NCBI GenBank assembly: GCA_963965975.1
Contig: OZ014418.1
Location: 1,950,275-2,014,274 of the forward strand
Source of the DNA: Xestospongia bergquistia
Lineage: Eukaryota > Porifera > Demospongiae > Haplosclerida > Petrosiidae
DNA: 64,000 nucleotides
Direction: 5' to 3'
Part shown: piece after piece, positions 37,471 through 51,300 of the stretch
How the letters are laid out: each line of letters starts with the position of its first letter
Position numbering within the stretch: position 1 is the first letter of the stretch
The notes under the pieces: generated by a model
Database searches by the model: none
Told to the model about the DNA's origin: nothing
What the model saw: only the letters and a program-made list of their open reading frames with translations
Translations under genes and position numbers: made by a program

Positions 37471-38300
37471 GTCTAACCCAACCCTAAATGTTTGCCTCAA
37501 TTAAAATATGCCATATATAGCTTACTCATGTTATTCCTATAATTCCACACAAGCTAATTAACACAATATGACTGAGGACAAAGTTCCCAATTTAATGTTG
37601 ACACAATGATCATCTAGTATATTGTCACTTTAAAAGAAACTTAAGGTATGCCTCAAATAGACATTCTATTTTGTAGTGGCTTGTTGAAAGATGTTTGCAA
37701 CTTGCAACATTCCAATACATAGGGAGTGATTTTGTGGTGTATAGTGGCCTTTAGTCAAAGATATAAAAGCCCAACCCTAAATGTCTTATGCCATAAAAAT
37801 TAATGTCATTGCTTACTCATGTTATTACTATAATTCCACACTGACGGGATAATTGTCATATTATAGCTGTGCTGATGACAAAATCCCCTCTGTAATATTT
37901 ACACAATGATCACATAATATATTAACACTTAAAAGTAACTAAGGTATGTCTCAAATAGACATACTTTCTATGTCATGGTAACCTGTTATAAGTTGCTTGC
38001 AACTGGCAACAACCTAATTCATATTATTATGTATAATGGCCTTTAAGTCGAAGTATAAATGGCCCAACCCTAAACACCTCAGTTAAATGAATTAGTATGC
38101 CATAAAAATGTTATTCATGTCATTCCACACAGCCTAATTAGTATATGTGGCTGCATCGTGGACAAAATTCCCCATGTAATGTATATACTGAGATTTATAC
38201 AATGATGACATAGTATATTGACACTTATTAATAAAAAGTAACTTAAGGTTGTCAAAGACATAAAAGACTATGATTGTATTGCAGGATTTCACTATTTAGT
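37471..38300. repeat. Diverged ~293-bp tandem repeat, three copies
   Basis: The phrase CCAACCCTAAA recurs at about 37477, 37771 and 38063, each followed by the same order of landmarks: CCATAAAAAT or similar, an ATTCCACAC phrase, GACAAA..CCC, an ACAATGAT phrase, AAGGTATG..CTCAAATAGACAT, then a GTATA-TGGCCTTTA phrase. A weaker partial copy lies upstream of gene F at about 58910-59190, consistent with duplication of the whole gene-plus-spacer unit. Confidence 0.7.
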
Positions 38301-39351
38301 TCACTGATGTAATATTGATGCTCCTATGTTTATTGTCAGTTTGATGTTACAATCTCTGTAAACTGGAGAGACAGTTTCCACTAATTGTTATTACATAAAA
38401 AAATTAAAATTCAAAAATTACAGGGAATCCCTACAAGTACCCAATGCATTTGTTTATCAACATGTTAAAACTACCTAATAGAATCCTGAAGTCAGTCTAT
38501 ATCCAGAGGAACTGATCACTTATTTTGTTTTTTCTTGAAGAACAACTTCTCCTAAGAACAGGAACAAACGTCGTTAGTACTCTCATCTGTATTGTTTCCT
38601 TATGAATAATAGTTTAATTAATTTAATCAGTATGATAAATGGCGTCTCTTGGAGAGTCCACAGCTACTGTATAGCCAGAGGTTATCCAAATTTTTAACCC
38701 CTTCTTTTAAGTTTTATCGTATTCTCTTATGTAAGCAGAAGTTACACGTTGTGGATTGATAGTGTTTAGGTAAGGATGTTTATTTGTTGTAACATAAAAA
38801 AGAGACAATGATACTTTACATTAGTTAACACAACAAAACAAATATTTTGACACAAGCAGACAACTAACTATATACTATTTAGTGTCACACTCAGTATTAC
38901 AGAATTGTCAAATGTAGTTATCAAGTATTGCATTTAGTTTTGGAATAGTACATGTAAGGTACATCAAGACTATCAACACTATTTGTCTGCTGTCTGTCTA
39001 CACAGAACTTAATGCACAAAATAAATCTAAATTTATTTTTTAAAATCTTGTGTGTGATTACTATGTATAGAATTTCATATTGCCATTCCTATTATGGTCT
39101 TGTTTGAGATGTTTTGCATGTATCAGCAAATAACACTAATATTTAATTTTAATGGCTTATTTGTTTGAAATAACAAAATTAAAGCTTATTGCAATCATGA
39201 CTTAATTATGATATAAAGATCACTGCCAATAACTAAGCAACAGCATGTTAGTAACAAAATATAAAAATATATAATCTGTAAACTAAAACATGGTAAACAA
39301 TATATACTATGTCCTCATATGATACTACATTGAGTAGAGTTAAAGTATAGT
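38301..39351. other. Intergenic downstream of gene F
   Basis: AT-rich sequence with no supported gene. The last ~170 bp before the stop of F are close to the 3' flanks of E and G and probably form its 3' UTR. This includes a short strip beyond the premature stop that still carries the ancestral C-terminal codons. Confidence 0.5.
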
Positions 39352-42300
39352 TTAATCATCATCTTCACCAAATTCATCAAAGAAATCTAATTCTGCTTTC
39401 TGAACCTGATTTGTACGTCGAGTTGTAGAATATTGCATCTTGCGAGGTTGATTGACCTTTTTATTTTTAGTATTGCTGTCTCTAGCAGGTTTTACTTCAT
39501 CTGTACTATGTAGTGGTAAAGTAACATGTTGACTCTCATTAGTGGGCTCCATCTCATCTATAATGGGCAGTGGTACATTGACAGATGGCCTTTCAATTTC
39601 TCTCTCTGCTAATGCATCCTCTCTAAGTTCCAAGATACCAGGAAGGTTTTCGTCTTCCTCATCAAAGGCCACCGAGTTCACATGAATCATTTCTTGTGAG
39701 AACTGTGTAGATATTGTAAAATCAGCTTCCAAATTACCTCCATTTTTGCCAGCATGTAATGTAGAACGATAAGGTTTACGTGATTTTACATTAGTAGATT
39801 TAGTTGATATGGATGGTGGTTCATATTTTGATGAAGATTCCCCTTTTATCAGACATTTGCAGAGCAGTCTTTTCCATTCTTCCCTGGCATCACTGCTAAG
39901 TACAACAAAAAACAAGAATATGTAGAAGCCTTGGAAGGCATTACAAAATGAAAACACAAACTGGAGAGTAAAGGAAAATTCAGCATTGTGACTAATAAAA
40001 GTGAGCACTGCAAACACCCATGTTAATCCAAATAGAAATATTATACCAACAGAAGATAACAATAATTTGACAGCCTCTGTTTTTGTCATACTATATTTAT
40101 TTGATTTTCGTTTGTTTCTGTCCAATATAAGTTTGATGAGTACTCGAATGACAAGAATGTAGATGATGAAATTAAAGATCAGCACAAGAAATATAGGAGC
40201 CAAAAAAGCACAGATGAACATAATTTGATTACTAATAAAACAACTATAAAATAAAGAGAAGGTCTTTATGTCATATAATATAAATCAATCTACTTGTGAT
40301 TCTACACACATCACTATCTCACATGCAACATTCCATTTGTTAGACTTACAATCCTGGATTGTTAGAAGATTCATATGTAGTAATATAGAATTCAGGTTCA
40401 ATTGCAACTGATATTATCACAGGCAAAAGTGGTAGAGCTATAAAAGGAAATAGATGAACATTATCTTTCATTTGGCAGCCATGCAATTGTTGTATATTAC
40501 ACGCACACACATATATGCTGATGCATGCAGACATGTGGATTATAGCTTACCCCAACAAATAATAGAAACTAACAGAAAAAATTGCATTGTAATAGTACCA
40601 AAGACAATGACTAATTTTCGAAACATCAGCACTGCTTCTGCTCCCATCCACATTATGGCTGCCAATGTAAAGTAATGAATGAGAACTCCTGTAGTTATAC
40701 AACCAATTCTGTGACTGGTTTTATCAATACCAGCTACAAATACAATTAACATAAATATCAATGCTAGACTGAGTTGTATATGGAACTTGGAGATATCTCT
40801 GTTGCGTAATTCCCTAATGAATTGACAGAGACAATAGTAATCATGTAGAATAGATATTATATCCTTTTATGTTTTTTTCTAACAATTTATTTATCCATCA
40901 ACTCATCCATCCATCTACCCATCAATCTGTCTATTTATTATGTAAGTACTTGAAGATAAGATAAGTTATAATTGTTACAACAAGTCCTACTAATGATAGA
41001 ACCACTCCAATATATGTCACAATTTCCAGTGTTGTTCGAAGTTCTGGTAATATTGGTGGTGTGATTTCAGTTCTGCCTGATATATCCTATGATAAGACAA
41101 CTTACTAAAGATCATTCATTAGATTAATTGAATGATTATAAAGAAACGGTTTACAATATAACACAACTTACCACAAGACTGGCAAAGTTAGTTGTGTGAT
41201 TACATTCACACACAACCTGATAGGGTTTGCTATCATTAGTAATTGTACGACATCCTTCAGTTGACCAGTCTCCTGCTCCACCTAGTAAATAGAGTTCATT
41301 ATTTCAAATACTTGAATTGAAACAATAACTTGCACTGTTTTCATTATCATTATGTAAAAATAAACTTTAAGCTAGTGTTGTGAAATGTATGCCAATATCA
41401 GTTATAATAAGCTGTCAAATACATAACATTGACTCCTTTCTTACCTGCTGCTCCAAAATCCCAAAATACACAGACAGGATTACTGATATTCTAAAGAAAG
41501 TAAAACTTAAAATATTACTCTTCTAAAAAGGTTGATTACCTCGGAAGTTCCAGTAATTGGATTAGTCAGTCTTAATGTAATATTTACAGGTTCTGGCAAT
41601 GTAGTTCCAAATGGTATTCCTGGTATGAGAATACTAGCTACTTGAGAACCAACAACTTGTACAGTGCTAACATTTACATCTGGTGGTGAACGAATTGGAA
41701 ACAAGAATGTTTTTCGGTAAATGGTAAAAGCTAATGTGATATCACTACGATCATTTAGTAAACTAGATATGGTAGGAGGAACAGAGATACTAGCTGTTTG
41801 GCGTTCAGTTAAGTCATTTTGGTTGACTTCCTCAGTGATAACATTTAATCCACCATTATCTAAAAATGGAGGTAAGTTAACTGGAAATGACTGAAGTGAG
41901 CTCTCTTACCTTGTGTTTCAGCAACAAATTTTCTACCAGTGAAATCTTGCCTTCTCACCTATATATTAATAATGATTTAGTAATAGTAATTTAATTAATA
42001 ATATTAATAGTAATATTAGTAGTAATTTAGTTTTCTAAGCTAAGAAGGGCAGAAGATTTATTTACAATGACCATTCCACCCTCTAATTTTCCATTATTAA
42101 AAGTACTGTACATGTACGTACAAACATAATTATCATAATTATACTTACTCTTTCAGCATGAACTACAATATCTTCAGTTCTAATGATAATGTTAGTAAAA
42201 TTTGGTTGTGTGATAAGAATTTGAATAAACTTTTCAATGGTAAGAATAATTCTGTATAGATAAAAGAGAAAGGATAATTTGATTGAACATTGAAAGGACT

Positions 42301-45300
42301 CACATGTTAACATGTGGTTGTATGACTTTTGGAGGCCATTCTTCAATATCATTAACAATTTCAACAATCTATTATTATCAACAAAAGAAACACAACTAAA
42401 TTATAAATAAATTATTTTCATCATTATTAATTGGTTTCTTAAAAACTATTTAATACTAAAAATAAGTTTTATAATATACATTGTACAATGTACAATTGTC
42501 AAAATCAAGTTAAAAACTGCTTTATAATATACCTTTCGTATCACTACTAGTTCCACTATAGTTGTTGGAGGAGTAAATAACTGAGCTATTCGTGTGAGTA
42601 CATATATAATTATTTGAAGATTTTCTGGGTTTTGATCAGCTGTGTAATTGGCACTGTTGACAGCTGTTGTTAAATTGTTAGTTATTATTATCACATTATC
42701 AATAGTAATGTTGATCTAGAAAATGTATAACTTGAACTACTAAACAAAGAATGCCATTATCAGTACCTGTGATACAGTATTATTAATAGCAATGAATAGA
42801 AGTGTGATTTCTGTAGCACAAAAAGTAATTTCTGAGATTCCCCATTCATCTCTTTCACTGCAGGTTCGTGTTCCTACCTCTCCACTGGGACCAAAAGGAC
42901 ACTCATAACTGGCTGTTGTACCAGCAGTAGTCTCTTGCCACACAAATTGACCACGATTAGGTGACCTAGTGTCTTCAATTTCATTATCACAGAACCCATT
43001 GTCTAAATTAATAAGAATATATATATTAAACTCTTGATTCTCCTATAAAACTTACCACTAGTAATATTAGTTGCCTGTATAATATAGCCTTGAGAGAGTA
43101 ATGCACTGATAATGTTTTCAATGATATTGCCTGGTCTAGAGGCAGTAATCTGTTGTGTTGAAGTACCATTCACTCTACATTCAACTCTTTCTTGAATATC
43201 TCCAGATCGTCTGACATAGAAGAATGTTATTGAATTAAAAGTTTTCAAATTTCAAGCTTACTTTGGAACATCCTTGCAAACTGCTTCAACTGGTAAGGCC
43301 AGCTCAATCTGTGTGATACAATAAATCATATAAATAATTCAACCATCTAAAGTTAACAGAGTTTTAGCTTCCCCCCTCCCTCCTATCCTATTCTATTAAG
43401 ATATAGATATACTCAAAGATTGGTGATCTTACAGTAATCCTGATGTTGTCTAGTACTGATAAAACAGTCCCTGAAGGAACAATTGAAGTAAAGTTAGCAG
43501 AGAACCGAATAAAGATGGAGTAAGGTCTTGGTAATGTAGGAACTAGATAAAGAGATGGCAAATAAAAGTCAATGTTTTTTTTAAAATTCATATAACAACA
43601 CTGTGTAAAATACAGTTTTATTCATGATGATCTTACTAATTATCAAATCATTACTTACTTGATCTACAACCAGTGAAGTCAATATCTCCCCAGCCATCAC
43701 CATAAGGTAGACATTTCCTTTTAACATTAAAATCTTGTTTAAAGGCACATTTTGTAATGACAGTCTTCCCTCCAAAGGTTTCAGTCCATGCATAATTACC
43801 ATACGTAAGATCAGCAGTCTCCTCATAATTACAGAAACCAGTATCTGTGTTGATACAAAAGAAATCAAATTTTAACCCTTGACGACTGATGACAAAAATT
43901 TGGACCACTTCACTTTGGAAGGTTTTAACAAAATATCTCAAGTGCTCATATTTGCACTAATAAACTTACTACTAGTAACATTAGTTGCCTGTACAATATA
44001 GCCCTGGATACGTAGGGCACTGAATATGATTTCAGTTATATTAGAGGCAGTGATCTGTTGTCTTGAAGTACCGTTCACTCTACATTCAACTCGTTCTAAA
44101 ATATCTCCAGATTGTCTGTTATAAAAATGTAGTTGAATTAGAAGTTGTAAAATTTGGACTTACTTTGGAACATTCTTGCAAACTGCTCTGACTGGTAAGG
44201 CCAGCTCAATCTGTGAATAAATTTTTACAGATATTATATTTACAATTAACACTTGACTGTATGTAATAAAATTAGTTTGCTTATAATAGTTTGTGAGCAA
44301 GAAAGAAACAATCATCTTACAGTGATTCTGATGCTGTCTACTGCTAAAAAAGAAGTTCCTGAAGGAACAATGGAAGTGAAGTTTGCAGAGAAACGAATGT
44401 AAGTAGAGTAAGGTCTTGGTAACTCAACTATAACAAGAGAAACAGCAGTTATTTGATTAAGTAAAAACAAAATTTTTCAATTTATAGTAGTGCTAAATTT
44501 TTAAAAACCACAAACTTGTACAAAATTGTCCATTTCCTTCATATCCAGTGTTACATGTGCATGTGAAAGTGCCAGCATTATTAGTACAAGTAGCATTACC
44601 ATCACAGTTATCAGTATTAGTAGAACATTCATCTATGTCTAAAGAATTTAATTGATATTGTATTAATAAATTCTTGTTAATCTACTTTACTCATTATAAA
44701 TGATCTAGTATCTTTCTAATAAACCACAAACCTGTACAAGACTGTCCATTTCCTGCATATCCAGTGTTACATGTACATGAAAAACCACCAACAGTGTTAG
44801 AACAAGTAGCATTACCATCACAGTTATCAGTATTAGTAGAACATTCATCTATGTCTAAGGAATTTAATTGATATTGTATTAATAAATTCTTATTAATCTA
44901 CTTTACTCATTATAAATGATCTAGTAACTTTCTAATAAACCACAAACCTGTACAAGACTGAATGAATTAGAATTAAGTCCTGCATTGTATTCTGATCAGT
45001 ATTCAGTACTAACAAAACTTTTGTCTATGTAAACAAACCACAAACCTGTACAAGACTGTCCATTTCCTGCATATCCAGTGTTACATGTACATGAAAAACC
45101 ACCAGCAGTGTTAGTACAAGTAGCATTACCATCACAGTTATCAGTATTAGTAGAACATTCATCTATGTCTAAAAAATGGATGAATTTGAATTAAGTCCTT
45201 CATTGTCTTCTAATCAGTATTCAGCATTAACTAAAATTTTGTCTATATAAACTAAACACAAACCTGCACATGTTTGTCCATTTCCAGTATATCCAATGTT

Positions 45301-48300
45301 ACATGTACATGAAAAGCCACCAGCAGTGTTAGTACAAGTAGCATTACCATCACAGTTATCAGTAGAACATTCATCTATGTCTAAAAAATGGATGAATTTG
45401 AATTAAGTCCTTAATTGTCTTCTGATTAGTATTCAGCATTAACTAAACATTTGTCTATATAAACTAAACACAAACCTGCACATGTTTGTCCATTTCCAGT
45501 ATATCCAATGTTACATGTACATGAAAAACCACCAGCAATGTTAGTACAAGTAGCATTACCATCACAGTTATCAGTATTAGTAGAACATTCATCTATGTCT
45601 AGAAAATGAATGAATTTGAATTAAGTACTTCATTATCTTTTGATCAGTATTCAGCAATAACTACACTTTTGTCTATATAAACTAAACACAAACCTGCACA
45701 TGTTTGTCCATTTCCAGTATATCCAATGTTACATGTACATGAAAAGCCACCAGCAGTGTTAGTACAAGTAGCATTACCATCACAGTTATCAGTATTAGTA
45801 GAACATTCATCTATGTCTAAAACATGAATGAATTTGAATTAAGTCCTTAATTGTCTTCTGATTAGTATTCAGCATTAACTAAACATTTGTCTATATAAAC
45901 TAAACACAAACCTGCACATGTTTGTCCATTTCCAGTATATCCATTGTTACATGTACATGAAAAACCACCAGCAATGTTAGTACAAGTAGCATTACCATCA
46001 CAGTTATCAGTATTAGTAGAACATTCATCTATGTCTAAAACATGAATGAATTTGAATTAAGTCCTTCATTGTCTTCTAATCAGTATTCACCATTAACTAA
46101 ATTTTGTCTATATAAACTAAACACAAACCTGCACATGTTTGTCCATTTCCAGTATATCCAGTGTTACATGTACATGAAAAACCACCAGCAGTGTTAGTAC
46201 AAGTAGCATTACCATCACAGTTATCAATATTAGTAGAACATTCATCTATGTCTAGAAAATGAATGAATTTGAATCAAGTACTTCATTGTCTTCTGATCAG
46301 TATTCAGCAATAACTAAACTTTTGTCTATATAAACAAAACACAAACCTGCACATGTTTGTCCATTTCCAGTATATCCAGTGTTACATGTACATGAAAAAC
46401 CACCAGCAATGTTAGTACAAGTAGCATTACCATCACAGTTATCAGTATTAGTAGAACATTCATCTATGTCTAAAACATGAATGAATTTGAATTAAGTCCT
46501 TCATTGTCTCCTAATCAGTATTCAGCATTAACTAAACTTTTGTCTATATAAACTAAACACAAACCTGCACATGTTTGTCCATTTCCAGTATATCCAGTGT
46601 TACATGTACATGAAAAACCACCAGCAGTGTTAGTACAAGTAGCATTACCATCACAGTTATCAATATTAGTAGAACATTCATCTATGTCTAGAAAATGAAT
46701 AAATTTGAATTAAGTCCCTCATTGTCTTCTAATCAGTATTCAGCATTAACTAAACTTTTGTCTATATAAACAAAACACAAACCTGTACAAGACTGTCCAT
46801 TTCCAGTATATCCAGTGTTACATGTACATGAAAAACCACCAGCAGTGTTAGTACAGGTAGCATTACCATCACAGTTATCAGTATTAGTAGAACATTCATC
46901 TATGTCTAAAAAAAGAATGAATTTGAATTAAGTCCCTCATTGTCTTCTAATCAGTATTCAGCATTAACTAAACTTTTGTCTATATAAACAAAACACAAAC
47001 CTGCACATGTTTGTCCATTTCCAGTATATCCAGTGTTACATGTACATGAAAAACCACCAGCAGTGTTAGTACAAGTAGCATTACCATCACAGTTATCAGT
47101 ATTAGTAGAACATTCATCTATGTCTAAAACATGAATGAATTTGAATTAAGTCCTTCATTGTCTTCTAATCAGTATTCAGCATTAACTTTTTTTTGTCTAT
47201 ATAAACTAAACACAAACCTGCACATGTTTGTCCATTTCCAGTATATCCAGTGTTACATGTACATGAAAAACCACCAGCAATGTTAGTACAAGTAGCATTA
47301 CCATCACAGTTATCAGTATTAGTAGAACATTCATCTATGTCTAGAAAATGAGAAATTTTGAATTAAGTCCCTCATTATCTTCTAATAGGTATTCAGCATT
47401 AACTAAACTTTTGTCTATATAAACAAAACACAAACCTGTACATGTTTGTCCATTTCCAGTATATCCAGTGTTACATGTACATAAAAAACCACCAGCAGTG
47501 TTAGTACAAGTAGCATTACCATCACAGTTATCAGTATTAGTAGAACATTCATCTATGTCTAAAACATGAATGAATTTGAATTAAGTCCTTCATTGTCTTC
47601 TAATCAGTATTCAGCATTAACTAAGCTTTTGTCTATATAAACAAAACACAAACCTGTACAAGACTGTCCATTTCCAGTATATCCAGTGTTACATGTACAT
47701 GAAAAACCACCAGCAGTGTTAGTACAGGTAGCATTACCATCACAGTTATCAGTATTAGTAGAACATTCATCTATGTCTAAAACATGAATGAATTTGAATT
47801 AAGTCCTTCATTGTCTTCTAATCAGTATTCAGCATTAACTAAACTTTTGTCTATATAAACTAAACACAAACCTGCACATGTTTGTCCATTTCCAGTATAT
47901 CCAGTGTTACATGTACATGAAAAACCACCAGCAATGTTAGTACAAGTAGCATTACCATCACAGTTATCAGTATTAGTAGAACATTCATCTATGTCTAAAA
48001 CATGAATGAATTTGAATTAAGTCCTTCATTGTCTTCTAATCAGTATTCAGCATTAACTAAACTTTTATCTATATAAACAAAACACAAACCTGTACATGTT
48101 TGTCCATTTCCAGTATATCCAGTGTTACATGTACATGAAAAGCCACCAGCAGTGTTAGTACAGGTAGCATTAACATCACAGTTATCAATATTAGTAGAAC
48201 ATTCATCTATGTCTAGAAAATGAATAAATTTGAATTAAGTCCCTCATTGTCTTCTAATCAGTATTCAGCATTAACTAAACTTTTGTCTATATAAACAAAA

Positions 48301-51300
48301 CACAAACCTGTACAAGACTGTCCATTTCCAGTATATCCAGTGTTACATGTACATGAAAAACCACCAGCAGTGTTAGTACAAGTAGCATTACCATCACAGT
48401 TATCAGTATTAGTAGAACACTCATCTATGTCTAAAACATGAATGAATTTGAATTAAGTCCTTCATTGTCTCCTAATCAGTACTCAGCATTAACTAAACTT
48501 TTGTCTATATAAACTAAACACAAACCTGCACATGTTTGTCCATTTCCAGTATATCCAGTGTTACATGTACATGAAAAACCACCAGCAGTGTTAGTACAAG
48601 TAGCATTACCATCACAGTTATCAGTATTAGTAGAACATTCATCTATGTCTAAAACATGAATGAATTTGAATTAAGTCCTTCATTGTCTTCTAATCAGTAT
48701 TCAGCATTAACTAAACTTTTGTCTATATAAACTAAACACAAACCTGTACAAGACTGTCCATTTCCAGTATATCCAGTGTTACATGTACATGAAAAACCAC
48801 CAGCAGTGTTAGTACAAGTAGCATTACCATCACAGTTATCAGTATTAGTAGAACACTCATCTATGTCTAAAACATGAATGAATTTGAATTAAGTCCTTCA
48901 TTGTCTCCTAATCAGTACTCAGCATTAACTAAACTTTTGTCTATATAAACTAAACACAAACCTGCACATGTTTGTCCATTTCCAGTATATCCAGTGTTAC
49001 ATGTACATGAAAAACCACCAGCAGTGTTAGTACAAGTAGCATTACCATCACAGTTATCAGTATTAGTAGAACATTCATCTATGTCTAAAACATGAATGAA
49101 TTTGAATTAAGTCCTTCATTGTCTTCTAATCAGTATTCAGCATTAACTAAACTTTTGTCTATATAAACTAAACACAAACCTGCACATGTTTGTCCATTTC
49201 CAGTATATCCAGTGTTACATGTACATGAAAAACCACCAGCAGTGTTAGTACAAGTAGCATTACCATCACAGTTATCAGTATTAGTAGAACATTCATCTAT
49301 GTCTAAAAAATGGATGAATTTGAATTAAGTCCTTCATTGTCTTCTAATCAGTATTCAGCATTAACTAAACTTTTGTCTATATAAACTAAACACAAACCTG
49401 CACATGTTTGTCCACTTCCAGTATATCCAGTGTTACATGTACATGAAAAGCCACCAGCAGTGTTAGTACAAGTAGCATTACCATCACAGTTATCAGCATT
49501 AGTAGAACATTCATCTATGTCTAAAAAATGGATGAATTTGAATTAAGTCCCTCATTGTCTTCTGATTAGTATTCAGCATTAACTAAACTTTTATCTATAT
49601 AAACAAAACACAAACCTGCACATGTTTGTCCATTTCCAATATATCCAGTGTTACATGTACATGAAAAACCACCAGCAGTGTTAGTACAAGTAGCATTACC
49701 ATCACAGTTATCAGTATTAGTAGAACATTCATCTATGTCTAAAACATGAATGAATTTGAATTAAGTCCTTCATTGTCTTCTAATCAGTATTCAGCATTAA
49801 CTAAACTTTTGTCTATATAAACAAAACACAAACCTGTACATGTTTGTCCACTTCCAGTATATCCAGTGTTACATGTACATGAAAAGCCACCAGCAGTGTT
49901 AGTACAAGTAGCATTACCATCACAGTTATCAGCATTAGTAGAACATTCATCTATGTCTAAAAAATGGATGAATTTGACTTAAGTACTTCATTGTCTTCTA
50001 ATCAGTATTCAGCATTAACTAAACTTTTGTCTATATAAACTAAACACAAACCTGCACATGTTTGTCCATTTCCAGTATATCCAGTGTTACATGTACATGA
50101 AAAACCACCAGCAGTGTTAGTACAAGTAGCATTACCATCACAGTTATCAGTATTAGTAGAACATTCATCTATGTCTAAAAAATGGATGAATTTGAATTAA
50201 GTCCTTCATTGTCTTCTAATCAGTATTCAGCATTAACTAAACTTTTGTCTATATAAACTAAACACAAACCTGCACATGTTTGTCCACTTCCAGTATATCC
50301 AGTGTTACATGTACATGAAAAGCCACCAGCAGTGTTAGTACAAGTAGCATTACCATCACAGTTATCAGCATTAGTAGAACATTCATCTATGTCTAAAAAA
50401 TGGATGAATTTGAATTAAGTCCCTCATTGTCTTCTGATTAGTATTCAGCATTAACTAAACTTTTATCTATATAAACAAAACACAAACCTGCACATGTTTG
50501 TCCATTTCCAGTATATCCAGTGTTACATGTACATGAAAAACCACCAGCAGTGTTAGTACAAGTAGCATTACCATCACAGTTATCAGTATTAGTAGAACAT
50601 TCATCTATGTCTAGAAAATGAGAAATTTTGAATTAAGTCCCTCATTATCTTCTAATAAGTATTCAGCATTAGCTAAACTTTTGTCTATATAAACTAAACA
50701 CAAACCTGCACATGTTTGTCCACTTCCAGTATATCCAGTGTTACATGTACATGAAAAGCCACCAGCAGTGTTAGTACAAGTAGCATTACCATCACAGTTA
50801 TCAGCATTAGTAGAACATTCATCTATGTCTAAAAAATGGATGAATTTGAATTAAGTCCCTCATTGTCTTCTGATTAGTATTCAGCATTAACTAAACTTTT
50901 ATCTATATAAACAAAACACAAACCTGCACATGTTTGTCCATTTCCAGTATATCCAGTGTTACATGTACATGAAAAACCACCAACAGTGTTAGTACAAGTA
51001 GCATTACCATCACAGTTATCAGTATTAGTAGAACATTCATCTATGTCTAGAAAATGAGAAATTTTGAATTAAGTCCCTCATTATCTTCTAATAAGTATTC
51101 AGCATTAACTAAACTTTTGTCTATATAAACAAAACACAAACCTGTACAAGACTGTCCATTTCCTGTATATCCAGTGTTACATGTACATGAAAAACCACCA
51201 GCAGTGTTAGTACAGGTAGCATTACCATCACAGTTATCAGTATTAGTAGAACATTCATCTATGTCTAAAAAATGAAATGAATTTGAATTAAGTCCTTCAT

